This document shows, piece after piece, positions 44,166 to 53,558 of a stretch of DNA of 64,000 nucleotides. Position 1 is the stretch's first letter, and each line of letters starts with the position of its first letter. A program made the translations under genes and the position numbers. This stretch comes from Rhodospirillaceae bacterium (lineage in GTDB: Bacteria; Pseudomonadota; Alphaproteobacteria; Rhodospirillales; Casp-alpha2): NCBI GenBank assembly GCA_016845145.1, contig JAERTE010000119.1, positions 32,579-96,578 on the forward strand, given 5' to 3'. The notes beneath the pieces are model-generated. The model ran no database searches. It saw nothing but the letters and a program-made list of their open reading frames with translations, and was not told the origin of the DNA.

Positions 44166-45620
44166 TCAACCTGCAATCCAGCCCGACTCACTGAAGATAT
44201 GCTTGGTCTCCAAGAAGTCGTTCAGGCCTTCCAGGCCGTGCAATCGCCCCTGGCCGGATTGCTTGAAGCCGCCGGTTTCGGCCTCGGCGAATAGGCGGTT
44301 ATGGCTGTTGAGCCACACGGTACCAGTGCGGACGGCGCGGGCAACGCGTTGGGCGCGGTTCATATCGTGAGTCCATACGCTGGCTGCTAGGCCGTAATCG
44401 GTGGCGTTCGATTTGGCGACGGCTTCATCCTCTGAACTGAATTTTTCCAACGTGACAATGGGGCCGAACAGTTCTTGCTGCACCAAGTCGGTTCCCGGGT
44501 CGTCGACGGCCACCAGCGTGGGCGTGATGAAGGCGCCGGTTTCAAAACCTTGAGGTGCGAAGGCCTCACCCTTGACCAGTACATCACTGGTATCCGCGGC
44601 GCTTTCGACGATACCAAGCAAGCGATCGCGGTTGGCCATGTCGATGACCGGCCCCATCTGAGACGCAGGGTCGTTGCCGGGGCCAACTTGGGTCGCCGCC
44701 AGTCGGGCTGATAGCTCATCCGCGACTTGGTCGTAGGCTTTGTCTTCCACCAGCACGCGTGTAATCGCCGTGCACATCTGACCTGCCATCACCAAGCTGC
44801 AGCGCGTAACCGTGGCTAGGGCATTTTCCATTTCGGCATCGGCAAACACGAGTGAAGGGGCTTTGCCGCCGAGTTCAAGGGACAATCGTTTTAATGTCGC
44901 GGAGGCATCGGCCATGATGGCCTTGCCCGTGGCGCTGGCGCCGGTGAAGCTGACGACATCCACGTCTTTCGATGCCACCAATGTCCGCCCGACTTCGGCG
45001 CCGCGCTCATTGACGGAATTGACCACACCAGCGGGCAGGGCCTCAACAGCGGCAAGAGCTTCGATCATGATCCGGTTGGCGCCCGACGTCTGATTGGCCG
45101 GTTTCACCACTGCCGTACAACCGGCCGCCAAGGCTGGTGCGAGGCTGCGCACCAACAGCGTGGCCGGGGCGTTCCATGGGACAATCACGGCGGCGACGCC
45201 GATGGGCTCGCGCGCATAGACGGAGGTCCAGCCCTCGTCGATTTCCTGTACGCGGCCGAAGATCGCGCGGGCCAACCCGGCGTAATAGCGGCTTTCTGAA
45301 ATGCCGGCCATGACTTCATGCGTGGCCTCGCTTTTCAGCTTGCCGCTTTCAAGCACGATGCGCTCGATCAAATCATCTTTGCGTTTCGCCAATTCATCGG
45401 CGTAAGCCAGTAAGACCTCACTGCGGAGCCTTGGTTTTGCGGCCCATCCCGGCGTATCGAAGGCCCGTCTGGCACAGTCGATAGCCTCGTCAGCTAGTGT
45501 GGCGTTGCCTTGCAGATATGTCCCGGTCTCAGTGCCGCTGGCGGGGTCGATCAGCGGGGCGGGGTCGCCTTCGGCCCGCCATTCTCCGCCGATCCAATGA
45601 GCAATGTGCTCAGAGTCCAT
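44166..45620 (-). CDS. NAD(P)+-dependent aldehyde dehydrogenase
   Basis: A 484-residue aldehyde dehydrogenase. The catalytic Glu is in LELGGKAPSLVFADAE and the Cys in VMAGQMCTAITR. VIVPWNAPATLLVRSLAPAL and SFTGASATGKAI complete the cofactor region. Sequence style is that of benzaldehyde/vanillin-type ALDHs, but the substrate is open. It lies between the TRAP transporter and the SDR and monooxygenase genes on the same strand, suggesting one route: uptake, oxidation of side chain, ring hydroxylation. Confidence 0.92.
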   Translation of the reverse strand: MDSEHIAHWIGGEWRAEGDPAPLIDPASGTETGTYLQGNATLADEAIDCARRAFDTPGWAAKPRLRSEVLLAYADELAKRKDDLIERIVLESGKLKSEATHEVMAGISESRYYAGLARAIFGRVQEIDEGWTSVYAREPIGVAAVIVPWNAPATLLVRSLAPALAAGCTAVVKPANQTSGANRIMIEALAAVEALPAGVVNSVNERGAEVGRTLVASKDVDVVSFTGASATGKAIMADASATLKRLSLELGGKAPSLVFADAEMENALATVTRCSLVMAGQMCTAITRVLVEDKAYDQVADELSARLAATQVGPGNDPASQMGPVIDMANRDRLLGIVESAADTSDVLVKGEAFAPQGFETGAFITPTLVAVDDPGTDLVQQELFGPIVTLEKFSSEDEAVAKSNATDYGLAASVWTHDMNRAQRVARAVRTGTVWLNSHNRLFAEAETGGFKQSGQGRLHGLEGLNDFLETKHIFSESGWIAG

Positions 45621-45633
45621 TTCACACCTTCAT

Positions 45634-46944
45634 CTATCCGCTGCCGAACATCGTATTGGGCAACAACAATGCAACATCGGGTACCAAAAGCAAGATCACG
45701 ACACAGACGATCATTGCAAACCAGAACGGCCATATCCCCTTGAAGATGTCGTTGAGATCGACGTCGGGTGCAATGCCTTTTACGACAAATACATTAACGC
45801 CTACCGGTGGTGAGATCAGTCCCATTTCCAGCACGATGACCATCATCACGCCGAACCAAACCAGATCGACGCCGTAGCTCTCCAGTATCGGCTGCACCAG
45901 AGGCAGCGTCAGCACCAGTATGGCAAATCCTTCCAAGAAGGTGCCGAGCACGATGTAGATGCCAAGGATGATCAGCAATATGCTGTACTGCCCACCGGCG
46001 AACCCGGACAAAGTCTCGGTCAGCATCGCGGGGATGCCGGAAAGTGCGACGAACGGTGTAAATACAAACGCGCCCATCAGAATGAAAAAAGATGTCGCCG
46101 TCGAGCGCATGGTGCCCATGATGACGTCTTTCATAGAGGCCACATTGACGGTTCGGCGCATCACGGCAACCAAGAACGCCAGAAATGCTCCGATGCCGGC
46201 GGCCTCGACGGCGGAGAACACGCCCAGATAAATTCCGCCGATAGTGACGGTAATAATGCTGAGAATCCAAAACGCTCGGCCTAGCGCCGCAAAGCGTTCC
46301 TTGAGCGGCGGCGGTTCTACCGATCCGGGCGCCAATTCGGGCTTGAGTTTTACCGAAATCCAAATTGTCACAATAAACAACCCGGTCAGCAAAAGGCCGG
46401 GTAGAACGCCGGCAAGAAACAGCCGACCAATGGATTCTTCAGTCAAGATTGCATAAATCACGAACCCAGCGGACGGCGGGATCAAGATGCCCAGCGTTCC
46501 GCCCGCAGCGATAGAACCGGTGGCCAGTGAATTGTTGTAGTTGTAGCGCTGCATTTCTGGCAATGCGACGCGACCCATGGTCACTGCCGATGCCAAAGAC
46601 GACCCTGACAGCGCTGAGAAGCCCGCACATCCGACGATCGTCGACGACGCCAAGCCACCACGCATATGACCGAACCAAGCGTGCGCCGCGGAATAAAGAT
46701 CTCGGCTCATGCCGGAGACGCCGGCTAAATTTCCCATCAACACGAACAACGGCAAGATGGTAAGCGAATAGAGCGTCGTGATGGAGAACGTCTCGCCACC
46801 TAGCGTGGGCATGGCGCCACGCGGGTTGATCAAATAGATGCCCAACGCGCCGACGAACATCATCGCAGGGCCCACCGACATACGCATGGCGAGCAGCACG
46901 AACAACAGGGCAAAACCGCCCAAACCGATAACCATATTCGACAT
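45634..46944 (-). CDS. dctM: TRAP transporter large permease (DctM)
   Basis: A 436-residue membrane protein with about 12 helices. DctM blocks include GSSLASAVTMGRVALPEMQR, GSIAAGGTLGILIPPSAGFV and SPPVGVNVFVVKGIAPDV. It is the ion-coupled translocation subunit and starts 4 bases after the small permease stop. All three TRAP genes are in the usual order P-Q-M in the direction of transcription. Confidence 0.95.
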   Translation of the reverse strand: MSNMVIGLGGFALLFVLLAMRMSVGPAMMFVGALGIYLINPRGAMPTLGGETFSITTLYSLTILPLFVLMGNLAGVSGMSRDLYSAAHAWFGHMRGGLASSTIVGCAGFSALSGSSLASAVTMGRVALPEMQRYNYNNSLATGSIAAGGTLGILIPPSAGFVIYAILTEESIGRLFLAGVLPGLLLTGLFIVTIWISVKLKPELAPGSVEPPPLKERFAALGRAFWILSIITVTIGGIYLGVFSAVEAAGIGAFLAFLVAVMRRTVNVASMKDVIMGTMRSTATSFFILMGAFVFTPFVALSGIPAMLTETLSGFAGGQYSILLIILGIYIVLGTFLEGFAILVLTLPLVQPILESYGVDLVWFGVMMVIVLEMGLISPPVGVNVFVVKGIAPDVDLNDIFKGIWPFWFAMIVCVVILLLVPDVALLLPNTMFGSG

Positions 46945-46948
46945 AATG

Positions 46949-47470
46949 CTATCTCAGTTCTTTGACGTCGCGTTGGTCGCGGAAATGAACCAAGCCTTCG
47001 ACGAGATCAAGGAGTTGCAGGAGTGCGTAACCAACCATGGAAATGGCCAGCAACCAGTGGAACGGCGCGTGGGATATCTCGAGATTAGGCGTGAAATACC
47101 CACAATCGTGGCCGCATTGGATTTCTTCCCAGAGCGCAACCGCCACCAGTAGGGCGATCGACGCACTGAAAAGCCGGATGATGACATCGAATACGCGAGT
47201 GACCTTCCGGCCCACCGCCATGGAGATGATATCAACCTGTACGTGGGCGCCGATTTTTGCGCCGTAGAGAATGGAGCCGGCAACAACCGCTGACAGCAGC
47301 ATTTTGGATACGTCATCGATGCCGAAAATCGGGTCTCCCAGGATGTAGCGGGAAAATACCGCCACAACGGTTACCACCACCAGCAAAGCCGAGGCGATAC
47401 CGCCCACGATAACCAAAGCGTTGGACAGATGGTCCAAGGCCTTAAAGGCGGATTTGAGTACATTGTTCAT
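46949..47470 (-). CDS. dctQ: TRAP transporter small permease (DctQ)
   Basis: A 173-residue four-helix membrane protein: ALVIVGGIASALLVVVTVVA, ILGDPIFGIDDVSKMLLSAV and GAHVQVDIISM, the standard DctQ pattern. It bridges DctP and DctM. It lies 42 bases after the binding-protein gene. Confidence 0.93.
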   Translation of the reverse strand: MNNVLKSAFKALDHLSNALVIVGGIASALLVVVTVVAVFSRYILGDPIFGIDDVSKMLLSAVVAGSILYGAKIGAHVQVDIISMAVGRKVTRVFDVIIRLFSASIALLVAVALWEEIQCGHDCGYFTPNLEISHAPFHWLLAISMVGYALLQLLDLVEGLVHFRDQRDVKELR

Positions 47471-47512
47471 CCTGGTTGACCCTTCTTTTCAGAGATCGGC
47501 CTGCTGATCGAC

Positions 47513-48511
47513 CTATTGGCCTTTCATGGCCTTGATGATGTCCCAACCGGTCATATCACCGCTGATTTTCTTGGCGCCGAATTTCTCCATGGCGGGCGCC
47601 ATGGCTTGGGTGAATTTCGCGCGCTCAGCCGCTGACAAGTCGATGAACTTGATACCTTTGTCTTTTGATATCTTTAGGCCGCCGGCTGCGGCTTTATCGA
47701 AGCCTGTGCCGCCGCTTAAGCTGAGAGATTCATCTGCGGCTGCGTCGACCCATTTTTTCTCCTGCGCACTCAGGGCGTTGTAGACCTTGTTGTTCATCAA
47801 CAGCACGAATGCAGAGCCGGAACCGGGAATACCTGTGGTGATGTACTTGGCCGGCTCATAGAGTTTGAATGAGCGAATGGCGCTGGCGCCGATTAAAATG
47901 GCGTCGATGGTGCCGTTCTGGAGGTTCTGGTTAATAACGGTCACTGGCTGCGATACCGCGCTGGCGCCAAGTGCTTCGATAAACGGTACGTTCTGGCGTG
48001 ACGTTACCCTGACTTTCAAGCCTTTCATGTCTTCAAGGCTACGAACTGGCTTGTCTTTCGTCAGGAGCACCGGTGGCTGATTAGCCCACACTGCCAAAAC
48101 CTTCGCCTTATATTCTTTTTCAATTAATTTGCGGGCGTTCAGCATCTTTTTGGTGCCGTCCAATGCGCTGGTGGACAGGCCAGGAACAGTGACGACATTG
48201 GTGATTGGGAACAATTGCGCTGTATAGCCCGGAAGCGCAAAAGCAATGTCCGCAACACCTTTAAGTAAAATGGAATACTGTTTCGGCGGTGCGGAGTTCA
48301 GCGCGCCACCGGCAAATTGTTTTACGGTCAATTTCCCACCCGATAGCTCGGCGAGTTTTTTCGCAAAGGGCGTAAATACGGCTTTGTTCATCGGGTGCTT
48401 CGGCCCCATGAAATATGCGAGGCGCAATTCTTTGGCTATCGCCGTTCCGCCCAAAGCGCTTATCGCAACGGCAGCGGCAATTGCGATTTTTGAAATCTTC
48501 GTTACAGACAT
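47513..48511 (-). CDS. dctP: TRAP transporter solute-binding protein (DctP family)
   Basis: A 332-residue periplasmic binding protein with a signal peptide (residues 1-26, ALGGTAIA). Family blocks: LRLAYFMGPKHPMNKAVFTP, LEDMKGLKVRVTSRQNVPFI with the carboxylate-binding arginine, and VINQNLQNGTIDAILIGASA. GGGAGGAAC precedes the ATG. It is the first gene of the minus-strand cluster and carries a strong inverted repeat upstream (48554-48599). The ligand is probably an organic acid, possibly aromatic given the neighbours. Confidence 0.93.
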   Translation of the reverse strand: MSVTKISKIAIAAAVAISALGGTAIAKELRLAYFMGPKHPMNKAVFTPFAKKLAELSGGKLTVKQFAGGALNSAPPKQYSILLKGVADIAFALPGYTAQLFPITNVVTVPGLSTSALDGTKKMLNARKLIEKEYKAKVLAVWANQPPVLLTKDKPVRSLEDMKGLKVRVTSRQNVPFIEALGASAVSQPVTVINQNLQNGTIDAILIGASAIRSFKLYEPAKYITTGIPGSGSAFVLLMNNKVYNALSAQEKKWVDAAADESLSLSGGTGFDKAAAGGLKISKDKGIKFIDLSAAERAKFTQAMAPAMEKFGAKKISGDMTGWDIIKAMKGQ

Positions 48512-48838
48512 GTTTGTTCCTCCCTAATGTTTTGAAACGTTCGATTCCTGATCAAATTAGTCTGGCAAACATTTCGACCTTACCATGCCAGACAAATTTC
48601 TCGATTAGTAATCTGATTTGCGCGCGATCCATTCAATTTTTGAATATACTATGATTAAGCTTGCTCTAGTTTGCCGCCACCCGAGTATCTGGTGAATAAA
48701 TAGGTATAGCTAAACCAAATAATGACGGGCCAGCTTGAAATGGTAATTTGCTGAAGTTTGGTTGATAATCTTTTGGCTTGTGGCGGCATTGGCTCGCCGC
48801 GTTGCGCTTTGGAAATATACAGTCGTTTGGAGGTCGTG
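48512..48838. other. 327-base divergent intergenic region
   Basis: AT-rich spacer between dctP (minus) and the hemerythrin gene (plus). It contains the long inverted repeat at 48554-48599; otherwise I see no gene, tRNA or terminator. Confidence 0.5.
48554..48599. promoter_or_regulatory. 14-bp inverted repeat, candidate operator of the TRAP/monooxygenase operon
   Basis: Arms AAATTAGTCTGGCA (48554-48567) and TGCCAGACAAATTT (48586-48599) match at 13 of 14 positions, with an 18-base spacer. It lies 43 bases upstream of the dctP ATG. No T-run follows on either strand, so a protein-binding site is more likely than a terminator. Confidence 0.55.
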
Positions 48839-49228
48839 GTGAGTAAATTGGAGTGGCAGGAATCCTGGAGTGTCGGCAATCCTGTATTGGATGATGACCA
48901 CAAGAAGCTTCTCGCGATTATTCAAATGATTGGCGACTATCGGCCCGAATCAGCCGACCTGACGCAATTGTTCGCAGAGCTTGAGGATTATACAAAGTAC
49001 CATTTTTCACGCGAAGAGGGCTTGATGGATGGTGTCGACATCGAGGATATCGACGCTCACTTGAAATCTCACCGCGACTTTGAGGAGTGGCTGCATTCCG
49101 TTCGTTACGCTTTCACGATGTCGCAGGAATCCCGCAGTTTGCTGCTTGATTCGGTCGATGAGTACCTTCGCAAATGGCTGGTCAATCACATCCTCAAGAC
49201 GGACATGAATTATAAGGGATTGATCTAG
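48839..49228 (+). CDS. Bacteriohemerythrin
   Basis: A 129-residue hemerythrin-like O2-binding protein. The di-iron ligands are in order: H in LDDDHKKLL, HxxxE in YHFSREE, HxxxxH in HLKSHRDFEEWL, and HxxxxD in WLVNHILKTDMNY. The start is GTG at 48839 with GGAGG 5 bases upstream. It may store or sense oxygen; the neighbouring oxygen-using monooxygenase cluster is divergent. Its stop shares the palindrome CTAG with the stop of the converging hyuB gene. Confidence 0.92.
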   Translation: MSKLEWQESWSVGNPVLDDDHKKLLAIIQMIGDYRPESADLTQLFAELEDYTKYHFSREEGLMDGVDIEDIDAHLKSHRDFEEWLHSVRYAFTMSQESRSLLLDSVDEYLRKWLVNHILKTDMNYKGLI

Positions 49229-50979
49229 CCCTGGCTGTGGGTGCCGCTGCGGAGGCGTTCTGTCTCTACCTCGTCGACCGCCACTGGCGAGCCATTAATT
49301 TCCACCCCAAACATATCCCGTGCTTGCTCAATGCTATAGCGGCCCAGTCGGACATCTTCCAGGACGGCTTCCGTGGATCGTTCCCTCGGATTGCCATAGC
49401 CGCCACCGCCGGGCGTGCGTACATGTACGCGGTCGCCGGCCTGCAAGGAAATATCCTGCTCTTTCGAAAGATGTTCGGGCGTGTATGACGCGCCGTCGCG
49501 CCAGACGGTAACTTCATTCGGTGCGCCATCCTGACCGCCCAATGCGCCTTGCGGGCCGTAGCGGCCATGATCCATCACGAAGCTGGCGCGCGCGTTGCCG
49601 CGTCTGAGTTGGACTTCATATTCAAGCCCAAACCCGCCCCGCTGACGTCCCGCGCCGCCTGAACCTTCACGCAAAGCGTAGCGCTCATAAAGGACGGGGA
49701 AAGCCTGCTCCATGATTTCCACCGGCGGTGCTTTCGAGATGCCGATTGTTGAACAGCCGTTTGACAAGCCGTCATGATCCGCATTGCCGCCGTATCCACC
49801 GCCGGAAATCTGGTACATGACATAGTCGCGGCCGGCCGTCGGATCACTGCCGCCGAGTGCGAAGTTGCCGCTGGTGCCGGCGGGCGCCGCCGTGACGCGA
49901 TCAGGCAGTACGTCGGCCAATGCGGCGAATACTGCTTCGGCAATACGCTGCGAGACCTCCGCCGCGCAGCCCGAGACCGGGCGCGGATAGCTGGCATCCA
50001 GAAATGTTCCTTCGGGGCGGATGACGTTTAACGGCTCAAACGCCCCGGCACTGATTGGGATTTCCGGAAAGATGTGCCGCACTGCCAAGTAAACGGAACT
50101 CATGGTCGTCGCCAGGACGGAGTTCATGGGCCCCAGGCATGGTGGGCTGGAGCCTGCGAAATCGAACGTTAATTCATCGCCTGATTTTGTGATCGCCAGA
50201 CAAATTTCAAGCGGTTCATTGACGATGCCATCGCTATCGACGTAAGCGGTGCTCGAATAGGTGCCATCCGGAATGGCCGCAATGTGGACGCGCATTTGCT
50301 GGGCTGCGCGGCGGCGCAACTCAGCAATGGCTTCGGTTACGATGTCGTCGCCATAACGGTCGAGCAGCGCGTGCAATTGGGTTTCGCCGACCATCAGGGC
50401 TGCATACTGCGCCTTCACATCACCAATGCGTTGCTCGGCGACACGAATGTTGGAGCAGATGATGGAATAAATTTCGGGGTCCAATTCACCTTCTTTGAAT
50501 AGCCGCACTGGCGGCAGTCTCAGGCCTTCTTGCTCCACCGCCGTCGCCGAAGCCGAAAAACCTCCTGGCACGGAACCGCCGGTATCGGGCCAGTGACCGG
50601 TATTGGACAGCCAACAAAAAATCTCGCCATTGCGATAGAACGGCCGGGCGAAACGCACGTCCATCAAGTGCGTGCCGCCGAGGTAGGGGTCATTGACGAT
50701 ATAAACGTCGCCCGGTTTCGGTGCTTGCGCATCACCGTTGGCGATCATCTCGATCAGCGTGCGCGTGGAATATTGCATGGTGCCGACAAATACCGGCAAG
50801 CCTGCGGCGCCCTGGGCAATCAGCGAGCCGTCATCGGCTGCGTAAATGCCATCCGAGCGATCGTTCGCTTCGGCGATGACCGGCGAGAACGCAGCGCGCG
50901 AAAAACTCAGATCCATTTCGTCGCAGACCTGCTGCAGACCGGCCTGAATGACGCTTAGCGTAATGGCATCGATGCTCAT
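49225..50979 (-). CDS. hyuB: Hydantoinase B / oxoprolinase subunit
   Basis: A 584-residue HyuB. Signatures: ITLSVIQAGLQQVCDEMDLS, FSRAAFSPVIAEANDRSDGI, NDPYLGGTHLMDVRFARPF and the glycine-rich C-terminal end VRTPGGGGYGNPRER. With HyuA it forms an ATP-dependent cyclic amide hydrolase (N-methylhydantoinase, 5-oxoprolinase class). The ATG at 50979 overlaps the hyuA stop by 4 bases. In this locus it is the natural candidate for opening a lactam ring. Confidence 0.95.
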   Translation of the reverse strand: MSIDAITLSVIQAGLQQVCDEMDLSFSRAAFSPVIAEANDRSDGIYAADDGSLIAQGAAGLPVFVGTMQYSTRTLIEMIANGDAQAPKPGDVYIVNDPYLGGTHLMDVRFARPFYRNGEIFCWLSNTGHWPDTGGSVPGGFSASATAVEQEGLRLPPVRLFKEGELDPEIYSIICSNIRVAEQRIGDVKAQYAALMVGETQLHALLDRYGDDIVTEAIAELRRRAAQQMRVHIAAIPDGTYSSTAYVDSDGIVNEPLEICLAITKSGDELTFDFAGSSPPCLGPMNSVLATTMSSVYLAVRHIFPEIPISAGAFEPLNVIRPEGTFLDASYPRPVSGCAAEVSQRIAEAVFAALADVLPDRVTAAPAGTSGNFALGGSDPTAGRDYVMYQISGGGYGGNADHDGLSNGCSTIGISKAPPVEIMEQAFPVLYERYALREGSGGAGRQRGGFGLEYEVQLRRGNARASFVMDHGRYGPQGALGGQDGAPNEVTVWRDGASYTPEHLSKEQDISLQAGDRVHVRTPGGGGYGNPRERSTEAVLEDVRLGRYSIEQARDMFGVEINGSPVAVDEVETERLRSGTHSQG

Positions 50980-53051
50980 TTGGCGCCTCCGATGGTGATG
51001 ATGATGTTGCCGTCCGCGTCTCCTTCGGCAAGATCTCCGGGTTCGATCACCGTGGTGCAATCCATCTGTTCGACAATCGCTGGACCGGGCAGGTGCAACT
51101 CGGTGGGAAGGTGGTCGCGCCAATAGACCGGGGTCTCAACCCAACCGCCGTCGAAATAGACGGGCCGCCGGCCGGTCTGGGCGTCGTGCACGTTTGTCTT
51201 GCGCCCTGAGGGATCGATTAAGGTCGATAGGTCGAGATCGGCGCGGATGCCGATCACGGAAGTGTTGATGTTAACCAAATTGGCCCTGATCTCCGATAGT
51301 TCTACCTGGAAGCGCTTGAGGTAGGCCTCCTCAAACAATGCGCGGAGGCTATCGCGGGTGGGCGTGGCGGTTGCTATCGGCACCCGCAGCAGGTGGGTCT
51401 GGCCGACGAACTGCATATCGACGCTAAACAGCCGCTTAATCTCGCGGATTTCAACTTTCTCCTTGCCGATCAGGCGTTCGCCCTCGGCCACTTGCGCCGC
51501 GAAGGTGGCGTGTACTTCGGGTTCATCAATGCCGTCGAGCGGCTGGTTGATGGTGTTGACAAAATCATGGCGCAGGTCGGCAACTACGCATCCCAAGGCA
51601 TTGGTGATGCCTGGCCGGCTCGGCACCATGACTTTCGGAACGCCCAGTTCGCGCGCCAAGGCCGTCGCATGCAACGGACCGGCCCCACCGAAGGCAAACA
51701 GTGCGAAATCGCGTGGGTCCGCCCCCAGCGACAGCGAGACCATGCGGATGGCACCGGCCATTTTGGTGTTGGCGACGCGGATCACGGCTTCGGCGGCGCC
51801 AATGGCATCGGTCTCCAGTGGCTTGCCCAGATCGCGTTCGAATATAGCCTCCACGTCGGCGACGGAAATTCCATCATCGACGGAATTGAGTTTCTCTGGA
51901 TTAAGACGCCCCAATAAAAGGTTTGCGTCGGAAATGGTGGGCTCAGTGCCGCCGCGCCCATAGCAGATGGGGCCTGGGTCCGCGCCGGCGCTTTGAGGCC
52001 CGACCTCCAGCAAGTTGCCGGCGTTGACTCGTGCGATGGACCCACCCCCGGCGCCGACGGTACGCACGTCCACCATCGGCACGTGGATCGGCATGGCGTA
52101 CTCGACCTCGATTTCGTTCGATACCGCCGGTTCCGCGCCTCGGATCAACGCCACATCTGTTGATGTGCCACCCATATCGTAGGTGAGCAGATCCACGACG
52201 CCCGATCTCCGTCCCGTGTATGCAGCTGCCATAACACCCGACGCCGGGCCGGACATCACCGTTTTCGCGGCTTCGCGCGCGACTAGGCTGGATGACACCA
52301 TACCGCCGTTGCCGTTCATGATCAGCACTTCGCCGCCGTACCCTTTGCCCGCCAACTCATCGACCAACCGGCGGATATAGCGCTCCAGCAACGGCTGCAC
52401 GGAGGCGTTCACCGCCGCCGTCACGCCGCGCTCGAACTCTCGGCTTTCCGACAGTAAGGAATGCCCCATGGTGATGTAGTCGTTGGGCCAAATGCCACGG
52501 ACCACATCGGCAGCATGCTGTTCGTGCATGGGGTTGGCATAGGCGTGGAGAAAATGAATGACAATGGATTCACATCCCGCATCCAAGAGCTCTTGCGCGG
52601 CAGATTTTACCGCGGTGCTATCCAGCGGCACGACGACCTCTCCGGCCGCGTCCATGCGTTCATCGACCTCCAAACGCAGATCGCGCGGAATGATCGGCTG
52701 AAACGTACCAGTCATTCCGTACGCTTGCGGGCGCGTGCGCCGGCCCAGTTCCAGGATATCGCGGAACCCCTTGGTGGTGACCATGCCGGTGCGGCTGAGT
52801 TTGCGTTCCAGGACGGCATTGGTCGTGGTTGTGGTGCCATGAATAATCAGGTCGATCGATGGGATCGGTGCGTCCGCATGATCCAGCGCGGCAAGCACGC
52901 CGTAGGCTTGATTGTCGATGGTGCTTGGCACCTTGGCCAAACGGACTTCGGCTGTTTGCTGGTTCAGCAAAATCAAATCGGTGAACGTGCCGCCCACATC
53001 GACGCCGACGATTTGACCACACGGGATGGATTTTGACTCAGTAATGCTCAC
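50976..53051 (-). CDS. hyuA: Hydantoinase A / oxoprolinase subunit
   Basis: A 691-residue HyuA, an ASKHA-fold ATPase that phosphorylates the amide oxygen before hydrolysis. Hallmarks: GVDVGGTFTDLILLN at residue 14 (phosphate 1), IIHGTTTTTNAVLERK, LTYDMGGTSTDVALIRG and ALFAFGGAGPLHATALAREL. The start is GTG at 53051 with a GTGA overlap to the MarR stop, so MarR, HyuA and HyuB are translationally coupled. The molybdenum hydroxylase operon is divergent. Confidence 0.95.
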   Translation of the reverse strand: MSITESKSIPCGQIVGVDVGGTFTDLILLNQQTAEVRLAKVPSTIDNQAYGVLAALDHADAPIPSIDLIIHGTTTTTNAVLERKLSRTGMVTTKGFRDILELGRRTRPQAYGMTGTFQPIIPRDLRLEVDERMDAAGEVVVPLDSTAVKSAAQELLDAGCESIVIHFLHAYANPMHEQHAADVVRGIWPNDYITMGHSLLSESREFERGVTAAVNASVQPLLERYIRRLVDELAGKGYGGEVLIMNGNGGMVSSSLVAREAAKTVMSGPASGVMAAAYTGRRSGVVDLLTYDMGGTSTDVALIRGAEPAVSNEIEVEYAMPIHVPMVDVRTVGAGGGSIARVNAGNLLEVGPQSAGADPGPICYGRGGTEPTISDANLLLGRLNPEKLNSVDDGISVADVEAIFERDLGKPLETDAIGAAEAVIRVANTKMAGAIRMVSLSLGADPRDFALFAFGGAGPLHATALARELGVPKVMVPSRPGITNALGCVVADLRHDFVNTINQPLDGIDEPEVHATFAAQVAEGERLIGKEKVEIREIKRLFSVDMQFVGQTHLLRVPIATATPTRDSLRALFEEAYLKRFQVELSEIRANLVNINTSVIGIRADLDLSTLIDPSGRKTNVHDAQTGRRPVYFDGGWVETPVYWRDHLPTELHLPGPAIVEQMDCTTVIEPGDLAEGDADGNIIITIGGAK

Positions 53052-53488
53052 GTTAATTTCCGCAGTAGTTCGAGAAAGGTTTCCTGCTCGCGCCGGCTGA
53101 GCGGCGCCAAGGTTTCCGCCGTGACCGCGTGTCCGGTATCCACATAGCTTTCGAAGGTTTCCAGCCCGGTGGCGGAGAGCGACACGATGACGCGGCGCTG
53201 GTCTCCGGGGTCCGGCGCCGTGGCAACCAAATATCGTTTCCGCAAACGGTCAATAACGCCCTTGATTGTTGCGCCATCCATGGCGGTTTGGCGGCCCAGC
53301 TCGTTCTGCGATACCGGGCCTAGCCTTTGCAGCATGGCCAGTGCGGCAAACTGGGTCGGCGTCAGGTCGGGAACATGCTCGGAGAAGATCGCCAGGTGCC
53401 GCTGCGTGGCCCGGCGGAGGATAAACCCCACTTGATTTGCCAAGTCGTAGGCAGATGTCGGAAGGGATTTGGATTTTGGCGCTAGCAT
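53048..53488 (-). CDS. MarR family transcriptional regulator
   Basis: A 146-residue winged-helix regulator: VGFILRRATQRHLAIFSEHV, LTPTQFAALAMLQRLGPVSQ, TIKGVIDRLRKRYLV (recognition helix) and DPGDQRRVIVSLSATG (wing with DxRR). The first gene of the hyuAB operon. A 26-bp palindrome in the intergenic region, covering the divergent promoter, is its likely operator. Pattern resembles MarR members controlling aromatic or N-heterocycle degradation. Confidence 0.92.
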   Translation of the reverse strand: MLAPKSKSLPTSAYDLANQVGFILRRATQRHLAIFSEHVPDLTPTQFAALAMLQRLGPVSQNELGRQTAMDGATIKGVIDRLRKRYLVATAPDPGDQRRVIVSLSATGLETFESYVDTGHAVTAETLAPLSRREQETFLELLRKLT

Positions 53489-53529
53489 AACAAGCCGATC
53501 ATATGCGTTTCATTATATGTGGATGAATG

Positions 53530-53558
53530 TTGACAGCAAATTCGCAATAGATCAAAAT
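53530..53558 (+). promoter_or_regulatory. Sigma-70-type promoter of the molybdenum hydroxylase operon
   Basis: A perfect -35 TTGACA (53530-53535), a 17-base spacer and a -10-like CAAAAT (53553-53558, 4 of 6). The start point would be about 53565, inside the palindrome. The first gene begins at 53603. Confidence 0.6.

Noticed and set aside
48536..48552. GTTCGATTCC resembling a tRNA T-loop
   Set aside because: The flanking bases do not pair into a T-stem and no acceptor or anticodon arm can be built around it.
53490..53520. CATATG-like repeats near the marR start as a second operator
   Set aside because: Symmetry is short and interrupted; the palindrome at 53555-53580 is far better.
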